DNA of 13,323 nucleotides, taken from an uncultured Candidatus Melainabacteria bacterium. GTDB lineage: Bacteria; Cyanobacteriota; Vampirovibrionia; Gastranaerophilales; Gastranaerophilaceae. The notes under the pieces are model-generated. The model was not told the DNA's origin. It searched no databases and saw only the letters and a program-made list of their open reading frames with translations. Made by a program: the position numbers and the translations under genes. The DNA is taken from contig CAKUTL010000043.1 of assembly GCA_934692295.1 (NCBI GenBank), positions 1 to 13,323 on the forward strand, read 5' to 3'. The first letter of the stretch is position 1. Each line of letters opens with the position of its first letter. Below are positions 5,370-11,811 of the stretch, one piece after another.

Positions 5370-6876
5370 AACCAAGAATTTCTTTCAAGTCTTCTTCAGG
5401 AGTTGTAATAGGTGCAATATGGAATTTATCAACCAATACTTTCAATACATTAGGCGAAACAAATGCCGGTAAACTTGGTCCAAGTTTAATATTTTGAATC
5501 CCTAAAGACAATAATGTCAAAAGAACACAAACAGCTTTTTGTTCATACCAAGATAAAACTATAGACAATGGAAGCTCATTTACGGAGCAATCGAAAACTT
5601 TTGCTAATTCCATTGCAACTTTTATGGCAGAATACGCATCGTTACATTGTCCCATATCAAGAAGTCTTGGCAATTCACCAATCATACCTAAATCTAAATC
5701 ATTAAAACGATACTTGCCACAAGCTAAGGTTAAAACAATAGAATCTTTAGGAACAAGTTCAACAAATTTTGTATAATAGTTTCTGCCAACTTTTGCACCA
5801 TCACAACCACCAACTAAAAAGATATGCTTTAGTTGACTTGATTTAATCGCATCAACAATTTTGTAAGCTACAGAAAAAACAGCGTTATGACCAAAACCAA
5901 CAGTCAAAACTTCACCACCATTTATACCGTGCATTTTTTGAGGTTCAGAATATCCACCAAGTTCAAGTGCCTTTTGAATTACTGGGGTAAAATCTTTATC
6001 TTCTCCAATAAATTTACATTCTGGATAGTGCACAACAGAAGTTGTAAAAACTCTGTCTTTGTAGCTATCTTTGACAGGCATAATGCAATTTGTTGTAAAT
6101 AAAATAGCAGCAGGAATATTTGCAAATTCTTTTTGTTGATTTTGCCATGCAGTTCCAAAATTTCCTTTTAAATGTGGATATTTTTTCAATTCAGGATAAG
6201 CATGGGCAGGAAGCATTTCCCCGTGAGTATAAATATTTATGCCCTTATCTTTTGTTTGTTCAAGCAATAATTTCAAGTCCTTTAAATCATGACCTGTAAC
6301 AACAATGAAAGGTTTTGCTTCAATTTCCATTGCAACCATTGTTGGTTCAGGATTTCCAAAAGTTTCGGTATTTGCCTTATCTAAAAGTTCCATACATTTT
6401 AGATTTACTTCTCCTGTTTTCAAAACCAATGCAGTAAGTTCATCAGCGGACAAATCTTTTGGAATGGCAGAAAGAGCTTCGTAAAAAAAGTTATTCACAT
6501 CTTCATTTTTATATCCAAGAACCCAAGCATGATGAGCATAAGCAGCCATTCCTTTCAAGCCAAAAAGGATAAGCGATTTCAAACTTCTTATGTCTTCTTC
6601 CCCATGCCAGATTTCTTGGAGGTCAAAATTTGGATGTTCAATCATCTTTTTGAGAGAATCATTATCAAAATTTGTATTAGTAATAGTTGCAAAAAGTCCA
6701 TCAATGATTGTTTTTGTTGTATCGTCATTTGGTTCAGAATTTTGAGCAAGCTCAATTAGTGAACTAATAATTTCATCCTGAATATGTGCAGTATCAGGTT
6801 GTTTTCCACAAACTCCAACAACTGTACAACCTTGACCTTTAGCGGTTTGTTCACATTGAAAACAAAACATTGACAT
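5368..6876 (-). CDS. hcp: hybrid cluster protein (hydroxylamine reductase / NO reductase)
   Basis: A 502-residue Fe-S enzyme of the Hcp family, linked to hydroxylamine reduction to ammonia and, in E. coli, to NO reduction to N2O under anaerobic nitrosative stress. The proximal cluster motif is C5-x2-C8-x8-C17-x5-C23. All hybrid-cluster ligands are found: H196 (TGHD), E220 (THGEMLPAH), C264 (TTNC), C358 (GGCDGAK), C386 (ACGKYRF), C411 (MGQC) and E445 (SWYEQK), with K447 also conserved. The spacing from H196 onward is close to that of well-studied Hcp proteins, but the stretch between C23 and H196 is about 50 residues shorter than in the E. coli enzyme, as I recall it. The start is set by AAAGGAG at 6884-6890, 7 nt upstream. 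No Hcr reductase partner is adjacent. The 104 bases upstream show no clear FNR or HcpR site. Confidence 0.95.
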   Translation of the reverse strand: MSMFCFQCEQTAKGQGCTVVGVCGKQPDTAHIQDEIISSLIELAQNSEPNDDTTKTIIDGLFATITNTNFDNDSLKKMIEHPNFDLQEIWHGEEDIRSLKSLILFGLKGMAAYAHHAWVLGYKNEDVNNFFYEALSAIPKDLSADELTALVLKTGEVNLKCMELLDKANTETFGNPEPTMVAMEIEAKPFIVVTGHDLKDLKLLLEQTKDKGINIYTHGEMLPAHAYPELKKYPHLKGNFGTAWQNQQKEFANIPAAILFTTNCIMPVKDSYKDRVFTTSVVHYPECKFIGEDKDFTPVIQKALELGGYSEPQKMHGINGGEVLTVGFGHNAVFSVAYKIVDAIKSSQLKHIFLVGGCDGAKVGRNYYTKFVELVPKDSIVLTLACGKYRFNDLDLGMIGELPRLLDMGQCNDAYSAIKVAMELAKVFDCSVNELPLSIVLSWYEQKAVCVLLTLLSLGIQNIKLGPSLPAFVSPNVLKVLVDKFHIAPITTPEEDLKEILG

Positions 6877-6980
6877 AATTTCTCTCCTTTTAATTTTTTA
6901 AATCTTCAAAATTATTAAAAGGGAAATTGTTAAGCTCGAATATTCAACAAAAGGATAAATCAACTGACTAATAAATAGTT

Positions 6981-7397
6981 TTATTTTCTGTAACTACCGG
7001 TTTTTCTTCCATATTTGTCATAATGTTCAGTTATATTACCATTTTTTCTGTATGAACCGGTCTTTTGTCCATACTTATCGTATGTTGTTACAATATCGCC
7101 ATTAGTATGGTATGTTCCAACTTTTTGACCATATTTGTCGTATTCGGTTGTAATATCTCCATTTTTCATAAATGACCCTGTTTTTATACCGTACTGGTCA
7201 TAGGAATTAGTTATATTTCCATTAGTTTGATAACTTCCGGTTTTTTGCCCATATTGATTGTATTGTGTAGTTATATCGCCATTTATATAGTAAGAACCAG
7301 TTTTCATTCCATACTGGTCGAAAGAGTTAACATACTGGGCATAGCTTGCCCCAGTAAAAAACAAAATAGAAACAACAATTGCAAAAAACTTTCTCAT
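6981..7397 (-). CDS. exported protein of 20-residue YDxYGxKTGSY repeats
   Basis: This 138-residue protein has a signal peptide (MRKFFAIVVSILFFTGASYA, cut after residue 20). From residue 26 the mature part is nothing but tandem repeats: five complete 20-residue units and a final 13-residue partial one. The consensus is YDxYGxKTGSYxxNGxITxx. Regular aromatic, glycine and NG-turn positions suggest a repetitive beta structure outside the membrane, in the manner of MORN- or YD-like repeats, but I do not assign it to a known family. The frame is open further upstream, but ATG at 7395-7397 is chosen because GAGGTG (7402-7407) precedes it at a fitting distance and the signal peptide starts there. The function is unknown; binding to a cell-surface polymer would be a guess. 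Confidence 0.85.
   Translation of the reverse strand: MRKFFAIVVSILFFTGASYAQYVNSFDQYGMKTGSYYINGDITTQYNQYGQKTGSYQTNGNITNSYDQYGIKTGSFMKNGDITTEYDKYGQKVGTYHTNGDIVTTYDKYGQKTGSYRKNGNITEHYDKYGRKTGSYRK
6984..7322 (-). repeat. 60-bp coding tandem repeats (5.65 units)
   Basis: These are the codons of residues 26-138 of the repeat protein, with a 60-base period. The units have diverged at silent sites and at the two variable zones after TGSY and after NGxI, so they are not fresh duplications. The units nearest the 3' end of the gene resemble one another most (YDKYG in the last three, DQ/NQ in the first three), which fits stepwise expansion at that end. Confidence 0.85.
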
Positions 7398-7421
7398 ATC
7401 ACACCTCATACTCATATAATG

Positions 7422-7427
7422 ATTATA
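7422..7427 (-). promoter_or_regulatory. -10 box of the repeat-protein gene
   Basis: On the - strand TATAAT lies 24 nt before the ATG at 7397, placing the transcript start near 7415. The short leader would contain the GAGGTG ribosome site. No recognisable -35 hexamer is visible 16-18 nt upstream. The remainder of the 155-base divergent region up to 7552 is very AT-rich; I see no secure + strand promoter or operator in it. Confidence 0.45.
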
Positions 7428-7552
7428 AAGTATTTTTAATAAAATCATAGTTATATGTAAACTAATATTACACTATATAAATTTATAAGCAATTTTAGTA
7501 TATAAAAACCGTTTTAATAATTATAGGGTAAACCACTGGGGAAAATATTAAT

Positions 7553-9625
7553 ATGGGTATTATACGAATATCAAGTATTGAAAATATTGGAGTTAAAGCA
7601 TTTAAACCATTAAAAAAGATTATATCTCCATCTGAAATAAAATATGAACCAATACTAGAAACATCAAAACCATTATCTGAAAATATTATAAAAACATCAT
7701 TAAAAATTAGTAAGGGATTATCCTTTGATCAAATTTTAGATAATATTAAATTAGTAAATGGGAAATACAACTCAAAAACTTTTGAATATACTAAAAAATT
7801 AGAACAAACAGGACTATATAATCACGATATTATTTCAATTTTGAGCAATAAAGAGAATCTAGATCCATCTAAATTTGATTCTGATGCGTTCAAAACATTA
7901 ATACAAAGAACATATGAGCATTTTGGTTTAAGAGCACAACAAAAAATTATTAATCAAGCAATTGGCAAAAATGGAGAATTTTCTGTTCAAGATTTAAAAG
8001 ATTTCTCAAAAATATTTGATAAATACGAAAAAGAAAAAGATATTCTAACAGCTATTAATTTTAGAGAATATTCTAAGATTAGTAGTATTGATGAATTGTC
8101 TATTCCAGAAAAAAATAAATTTTTAACAAAACTAGTAAGCAATGGTTTTAATGAAAGAGTTTCACAAGATATTCAAGTTTTACCTAAGAGTAAAGAAGAA
8201 TACGAAAAATTAGTACAAAAATTACTAGATAATACATCTTTAAAAGTCAAACCTCTTGAAAAGGCAGAACAAAATACAGCTTTATCAGCCTTAAAAAACT
8301 TATTTAATTTTAATGGAGAAATATCAGAAAATAATCTTCAACAAATATTAAAAATATTCCCAGAAATTGCAACAAAAGACGGTACTATCTCAAAATCTTC
8401 ATTAAGAATTTTACAAAAAATGAACAAGGATGGACGATTTGCAGAACTAGCTTCTGAAGATAAATTGACATTACAACTTGCTGCATTATTTAAAGATTCA
8501 AGTAGCATACATGGAGTTAAAGATATTGAACAATCAGCATATAATGCTTATTATCTTGCCGAGAAATTAAATCTACCTCATGAAGATAAATTAAAATTAT
8601 ATTCAATTATAAAAAATCAAAATTTGTTTGAAAAAGCTGTCAATGGTAGCATATCAGAAAATGCGTTTATAAAGTCTGCTTGTGAACTCCGCTACAATAA
8701 TAACTACAATATGCTTGAAATTTTTTCTGATGCTAAAGGTATTACATCTCAAGAAAATCAAGAACTTTTACAAACAATAAAAAATTCTCTTCAAAAAGAA
8801 ATCAAATTGATTCAACGTAGCGCAATTCAAGTACCGCAATCAAAAACACCTAAAGCAAGTCAATTCATTGTCAATGGGGATTCAGTAAAAAAAGTTAAAT
8901 CTAATGGAGTTACCAATATTGTTGTTTACCTAGATAAAAAAACTCCCGTTAAATACATTGATGAAAATGGAGTTGAAAAAATATTAAATACTCAAGACGT
9001 ACATAATTTTTATCATGCAACAACACACCCAGAAGGGGTAGAATTGTCATCTAGACCAAATTCAAAATATGCAATAAGCACATCATATTCTAACCCTACA
9101 CAAAGAAGCCACCAATTATTTGGAACTGAAGGGGTTATTGTTAATATGAACAGCAATGATATTTATTATTCTCATATTTATAGAGATTCTGATGGTACAG
9201 GTTTTGAAAAGCTATTAAATCTTAAACTTTATAGATTCAGAAACATTGACCAAAATTTCCATCAATTAAGTGATATTTATAAAAAATATGGTTGTAAATC
9301 ATTAGAAGAATTACGAATAACAAATCCTCAAGCAGCAGAAGAATTAAATGCCGCAATTCTAAATACTGTTCCTACTTCTCAATATGGAGAAACAATTGGA
9401 GCATTTTCACAACCACAAGGAGTATTCTTCCAAGGTCCTAAAAAAGGATACAACCCAATGTATGCTTCCTTTTTTAAGGATTCAACATCAAAATCTGAAA
9501 AATTAAAAGCCAAAATACGTAAATTTTTCGGAATAAAAGAAAGTTATAAATTCAAAGAAGTTCCACAAAACTTAAAACAATATGCCGAAAAAAATGATTT
9601 TGCAATATTCCATTTAGGCAATTAG
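7553..9625 (+). CDS. 690-residue protein with degenerate HD-like segment and YHATT/STS C-terminal domain
   Basis: A large, lysine-rich, mostly helical protein with no signal peptide or membrane segment; I cannot assign a family. Residues 1-230 are charged helices. Residues 305-362 look like an HD phosphohydrolase core: LQLAALFKDSSS stands where LHDIGK-type motifs occur, followed by IEQSAYNAYYLAEKLNLP and LYSIIKNQN, where HD proteins show lI..H. The metal-binding His-Asp pair is replaced by Lys-Asp and later histidines are absent, so it is probably not an active hydrolase. Residues 440-690 form a separate domain with FYHATTHPEG (486-495), KYAISTSYSNP (505-515), LFGTEGVIV and a terminal FAIFHLG. 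The H...STS arrangement recalls ADP-ribosyltransferase folds, but this is speculative. GGGG at 7538-7541 lies 11 nt before ATG. The gene stands alone between divergent and convergent neighbours. Confidence 0.8.
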   Translation: MGIIRISSIENIGVKAFKPLKKIISPSEIKYEPILETSKPLSENIIKTSLKISKGLSFDQILDNIKLVNGKYNSKTFEYTKKLEQTGLYNHDIISILSNKENLDPSKFDSDAFKTLIQRTYEHFGLRAQQKIINQAIGKNGEFSVQDLKDFSKIFDKYEKEKDILTAINFREYSKISSIDELSIPEKNKFLTKLVSNGFNERVSQDIQVLPKSKEEYEKLVQKLLDNTSLKVKPLEKAEQNTALSALKNLFNFNGEISENNLQQILKIFPEIATKDGTISKSSLRILQKMNKDGRFAELASEDKLTLQLAALFKDSSSIHGVKDIEQSAYNAYYLAEKLNLPHEDKLKLYSIIKNQNLFEKAVNGSISENAFIKSACELRYNNNYNMLEIFSDAKGITSQENQELLQTIKNSLQKEIKLIQRSAIQVPQSKTPKASQFIVNGDSVKKVKSNGVTNIVVYLDKKTPVKYIDENGVEKILNTQDVHNFYHATTHPEGVELSSRPNSKYAISTSYSNPTQRSHQLFGTEGVIVNMNSNDIYYSHIYRDSDGTGFEKLLNLKLYRFRNIDQNFHQLSDIYKKYGCKSLEELRITNPQAAEELNAAILNTVPTSQYGETIGAFSQPQGVFFQGPKKGYNPMYASFFKDSTSKSEKLKAKIRKFFGIKESYKFKEVPQNLKQYAEKNDFAIFHLGN

Positions 9626-9646
9626 TTCGGAAGCATAAACCGACTA
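9623..9646. other. hairpin between convergent genes
   Basis: TAGTTCGG (9623-9630) pairs with CCGACTA (9640-9646), with one bulged T and a 9-base loop, and it begins at the TAG stop of the + strand gene. It sits in the 26-base gap between convergent genes, where a bidirectional terminator would be expected. Neither side has a T-tract, so termination is only a suggestion. Confidence 0.3.
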
Positions 9647-9651
9647 GAGAA

Positions 9652-10158
9652 TTACTTATGTTTAACCCTTTTATAAATCGCACTCAATAAATAATATGTT
9701 GCAGCTCCAAGCGAGGTGTATATAGTAGGTTGAAAATAATTGAATGCAGCACTTTTTACATCTGATTTTTTTAAAAATGTGCCAAAAATATTTTTCTCAA
9801 TTTCATAACCCTCAGGCACTATTTTATAAAACTGAGGGAAATCCTTTGTATAAACCCTTTCCCCTTTGATTATTGTCATTACAGGTACCTGTATAGGTTT
9901 AATTTCTTGTGAAGTGTTGGGATAATATACTGGAGGTTTCATTATTGATCGTTTTAGCGTAAACCTTTTGCCATTTTGGTCATAGTCATCTTTTTTTTTG
10001 GTCATTAACCAATAATTGTCAGGCAATTTTTTAGTTTTATTTGCCCTTTCAACTTGTTCTTGACTCATATTAGGAATACGCATAGCATTACGCTCACCCA
10101 GCTTATATCTTGGGAACCAATTTCGTGATAAGTAATAATTTAGACAATTTACCAGCAT
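9652..10158 (-). CDS. hypothetical protein with C-terminal membrane segment
   Basis: A 168-residue protein, not recognised. The first 140 residues are hydrophilic, rich in Lys, Tyr and Pro (for example KRSIMKPPVYYPN, FPQFYKIVPEGYEIE). One hydrophobic stretch at 144-162 (PTIYTSLGAATYYLLSAIY) is followed by a basic tail, KRVKHK. That layout suggests a tail-anchored membrane protein with its bulk in the cytoplasm under the positive-inside rule. AAAGGA at 10164-10169, 5 nt from ATG, supports the start at 10158. A later in-frame ATG at 10083 has no such site. A 12-bp inverted repeat just upstream overlaps the ribosome site. It is the last of three - strand genes that may share a transcript from 11629-11657. 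Confidence 0.72.
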   Translation of the reverse strand: MLVNCLNYYLSRNWFPRYKLGERNAMRIPNMSQEQVERANKTKKLPDNYWLMTKKKDDYDQNGKRFTLKRSIMKPPVYYPNTSQEIKPIQVPVMTIIKGERVYTKDFPQFYKIVPEGYEIEKNIFGTFLKKSDVKSAAFNYFQPTIYTSLGAATYYLLSAIYKRVKHK

Positions 10159-10166
10159 ATGAATCC

Positions 10167-10211
10167 TTTGATTTTATGATAACACAGAAAAATTGTTGCC
10201 ATAAAATCAAA
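10167..10211 (-). promoter_or_regulatory. 12-bp hairpin overlapping the ribosome site of the gene at 10158
   Basis: The arms TTTGATTTTATG (10167-10178) and CATAAAATCAAA (10200-10211) are perfectly complementary, with a 21-base loop. On the mRNA the 3' arm contains the AAA of the AAAGGA ribosome site (10164-10169), so the folded leader would partly mask it. This could act as a translational switch, mRNA stabiliser or RNA thermometer. A terminator is unlikely, because the ATG follows at once and no U-tract is present. The stem is A/T-rich and modest in strength. Confidence 0.45.
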
Positions 10212-10235
10212 AGACAAAATACATCGGAAAACTAT

Positions 10236-10811
10236 TTACTTATTTGTATAGAAAGTTTTATTCTGACGTGGAATTTGTTGAGAATAAGTATAAGGATATG
10301 TTTGATATTTATCTAGACCTAAATTTATATGATAAAAATAATTATTCTTATCTGTACCATTTTGCAAATTTACACAAGCATCTGATGGTCGTTTATTTAA
10401 TTCACAATATTTCTTTAAGTGTGTGATCCTTTCATTCGGATTTTTTATTTCCCTCGTTACTAATAAACCGAGATTTTTTGAATAATCAATAGGCAGTTGA
10501 AATTCTTCAGATAATTTCCAAGCATCGGATGCTTTATTTTTTCTATAATTACGAATAACACACTTATTATTAGATACCCCAACAATTTGAGTTTTGTAAT
10601 AACCGGTAGGAAACCCAAGAGGTGCATTTATATCCGTTGGCGTTGTATATGGATGACAAACTGATAAATTTTCAAAAAATTTATAATCGACATTTCTGCT
10701 AAACTGTTCTTGACTTCCAAAATACAATGTTTCAGCCAAAGCATAAGAAATACTACTTGCAACAATCACAATAAATAGCATAAATATTTTTGTAATAGTT
10801 TTTAATTTCAT
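10236..10811 (-). CDS. exported four-cysteine protein (paralogue A)
   Basis: This 191-residue protein has a signal peptide with a likely cut after ALA at residue 26. The mature 165 residues align without a gap to the neighbouring gene (10861-11466): by hand count 111 of 165 positions are identical. Four cysteines are shared (C52, C84, C136, C146), implying two disulfides and an extracytoplasmic location. Strongly conserved blocks are VDYKFF, GYYKTQIVGVSNNKC, LSEEFQLPIDYSK, REIKNPNER and KYQTYPYTYSQQIPR. The family and function are not recognised. GGAG at 10819-10822 lies 7 nt before ATG. A 49-nt gap separates it from paralogue B and 77 nt separate it from the next gene, so a shared transcript is likely. 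With a cleaved signal peptide it is predicted to be soluble, unlike its partner. Confidence 0.82.
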   Translation of the reverse strand: MKLKTITKIFMLFIVIVASSISYALAETLYFGSQEQFSRNVDYKFFENLSVCHPYTTPTDINAPLGFPTGYYKTQIVGVSNNKCVIRNYRKNKASDAWKLSEEFQLPIDYSKNLGLLVTREIKNPNERITHLKKYCELNKRPSDACVNLQNGTDKNNYFYHINLGLDKYQTYPYTYSQQIPRQNKTFYTNK

Positions 10812-10860
10812 ATAATTTCTCCATAAAATTTAACAATTATTAGCTTATAAAATACCCCAT

Positions 10861-11466
10861 TTACTCCTCAATATAAAAATTATCATTTGGACGTGGAATT
10901 TGTTGAGAATAAGTATAAGGATAAGTTTGGTATTTTTCTAATCCCAAATTTATATACGAAAAATCTTTACTTATATCTGTTCCATCTGTCAAGTGCCAAC
11001 AAGTATATGATTTGATTTTTTCAGCCTCACAATATTTTTTTTGATGTGCAAGTCTTTCATTTGGATTTTTTATTTCTCTCATCATTAATGTACCTAAATC
11101 TTTTGAATAATCAATAGGCAATTGAAATTCCTCAGATAGTTTCCAACTTACAGAAGGACTATCTTTTCTATAATTACGAACAATACATTTATTATTAGAT
11201 ACCCCAACTATTTGAGTTTTGTAATAACCCATAGGAATAAAAAGAGGAGCATTTACAATAATTGGTGTTGTATGCGGATGACAAGTTGATAAATTTTTAA
11301 AAAACTTATAATCTACATATCCAACAAAATGTTCCTGTTGGTCAAAATACAAGTTTTGTGAAATTGGAATGATAGTAACTAAATTTTTAATTATTAAAAA
11401 AATAAATAGTACTGGGATAAATACAAGTACAGATAGCAATATTTTTTGTTTAATACCCAATTTCAT
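10861..11466 (-). CDS. membrane-anchored four-cysteine protein (paralogue B)
   Basis: A 201-residue paralogue of the gene downstream, with the same four cysteines shifted by exactly ten residues (C62, C94, C146, C156). The N-terminus differs: residues 9-26 are a long hydrophobic segment (ILLSVLVFIPVLFIFLII) with no small-x-small cut site, so it probably stays as a membrane anchor with the domain outside. The start at 11464-11466 is set by GGAG (11474-11477), 7 nt upstream, and matches the MKL start of the paralogue. The frame runs open further 5', but that extension reads through a tRNA fragment and is not coding. A promoter fitting this gene lies at 11629-11657. One anchored and one free copy of the same domain may form a pair; the function is unknown. 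Confidence 0.82.
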   Translation of the reverse strand: MKLGIKQKILLSVLVFIPVLFIFLIIKNLVTIIPISQNLYFDQQEHFVGYVDYKFFKNLSTCHPHTTPIIVNAPLFIPMGYYKTQIVGVSNNKCIVRNYRKDSPSVSWKLSEEFQLPIDYSKDLGTLMMREIKNPNERLAHQKKYCEAEKIKSYTCWHLTDGTDISKDFSYINLGLEKYQTYPYTYSQQIPRPNDNFYIEE

Positions 11467-11485
11467 ACAATAACTCCATAAAAAT

Positions 11486-11604
11486 TGTCGATGGGGGGAC
11501 TGTCTTGCTACGCTCGCATTAAACGTGCCTACGGTTGATTGCTTCATAATTTTAATTATTCGCAATCAAGCCTTCGCACTCTGCTCGCTTGCGTTGAACC
11601 CCCA
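11486..11604 (-). repeat. duplicated tRNA-Leu 3' end, split by a 92-base insert
   Basis: TGTCGATGGGGGGACT (11486-11501) is identical to 11677-11692, the last 15 bases plus discriminator of tRNA-Leu. The next part of the tRNA T-arm, TTGAACCCCCA, appears at 11594-11604 and matches 11692-11702. Together they rebuild 26 bases of tRNA 3' end with a one-base overlap at the break. Beyond 11604 similarity stops. Integrating elements often duplicate tRNA 3' ends as attachment sites, so this may be a scar. No integrase or other cargo lies between the copies. Confidence 0.6.
11502..11593. mobile_element. 92-base partly palindromic insert in the tRNA fragment
   Basis: The insert is richer in G+C than the flanks. 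Its core is an imperfect inverted repeat: 11525-11542 against 11562-11579 match at 14 of 18 positions, including a perfect TTGATTGC/GCAATCAA. The 19-base centre adds ATAAT/ATTAT symmetry. Outside the core, GCTCGC occurs on both sides as a direct repeat. It codes for nothing credible. Calling it a small mobile or REP-like element rests on its precise placement in the T-arm copy; other copies would be needed for proof. Confidence 0.4.
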
Positions 11605-11628
11605 AAAAGAGATTCTAGCCCGACCCAT

Positions 11629-11657
11629 TTTATACTATAAAGCAGATTAGAGGACAA
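11629..11657 (-). promoter_or_regulatory. promoter between tRNA-Leu and the paralogue pair
   Basis: On the - strand, TTGTCC (11652-11657, 4 of 6 to TTGACA) and TATAAA (11629-11634, 5 of 6 to TATAAT) are 17 bases apart. The transcript would start near 11622 and run through the split tRNA fragment into the gene at 11466, giving a leader of about 155 bases. A perfect 6-bp hairpin, TAGAGG/CCTCTA (11648-11664), overlaps the -35 box and may mark the end of the tRNA transcript. Confidence 0.45.
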
Positions 11658-11673
11658 GCCTCTATCTACTTTA

Positions 11674-11757
11674 TGGTGTCGATGGGGGGACTTGAACCCC
11701 CACGGATCTCTCCACATGCACCTCAAGCATGCACGTCTACCATTCCGCCACATCGAC
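11674..11757 (-). tRNA. tRNA-Leu(GAG)
   Basis: This is a complete class II tRNA of 84 bases with encoded CCA. The acceptor strands GTCGATG and CATCGAC pair fully, with discriminator A at 11677 and CCA at 11674-11676. The anticodon stem CATGC/GCATG encloses the loop TTGAGGT, giving anticodon GAG, which reads CUC and CUU leucine codons. The D-arm contains TGGTAGA. A short variable arm GGA-GAGA-TCC is present, and the T-arm is GGGGG-TTCAAGT-CCCCC. The layout closely parallels E. coli tRNA-Leu(GAG). A likely promoter lies at 11782-11811. The last 26 bases are partly duplicated downstream. Confidence 0.96.
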
Positions 11758-11781
11758 AAAATTATTTTTGACCTTTTCTTT

Positions 11782-11811
11782 ATCTTAGCATAAATCCGAT
11801 TATTATAACAA
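11782..11811 (-). promoter_or_regulatory. tRNA-Leu promoter
   Basis: On the - strand, TTGTTA (11806-11811) and TAAGAT (11782-11787) are separated by 18 bases, and TGC directly precedes the -10, making it an extended -10 (TGCTAAGAT). The transcript would start near 11775, about 18 bases before the mature tRNA. The -35 box overlaps the stop codon of the upstream membrane-protein gene. Confidence 0.5.

Noticed and set aside
6877..6980. FNR, CRP or HcpR site upstream of hcp
   Set aside because: TTGTT...AACAA and TTGATTTATC occur, but no palindrome with correct spacing and centre could be assembled.
6984..7322. Regular 60-base periodicity suggestive of a CRISPR-like array
   Set aside because: The period is in frame with a signal-peptide-bearing protein, units vary at silent sites, and there is no repeat-spacer division.
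7395..7448. Longer start for the repeat protein at 7448
   Set aside because: It would put 17 polar residues ahead of an obvious signal peptide, and the -10 box at 7422-7427 would fall inside the gene.
7969..8668. EF-hand-like calcium loops in the 690-residue protein (NGEFS, NGEIS, DGTIS, NGSIS)
   Set aside because: Four half-motifs recur, but the positions for the first and third acidic ligands and the final glutamate of an EF loop are not filled; they are more likely turn-helix caps.
11467..11565. N-terminal extension of the gene at 10861-11466
   Set aside because: The extra 33 codons read through the duplicated tRNA end and its insert; the ATG at 11464-11466 has a GGAG 7 nt upstream and aligns with the paralogue's start.
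11556..11759. Open frame of 67 codons on the - strand across tRNA-Leu
   Set aside because: Its first half is the translated tRNA itself (the typical GFKSPHR reading of a T-arm) and it has no ribosome site; it is not a gene.
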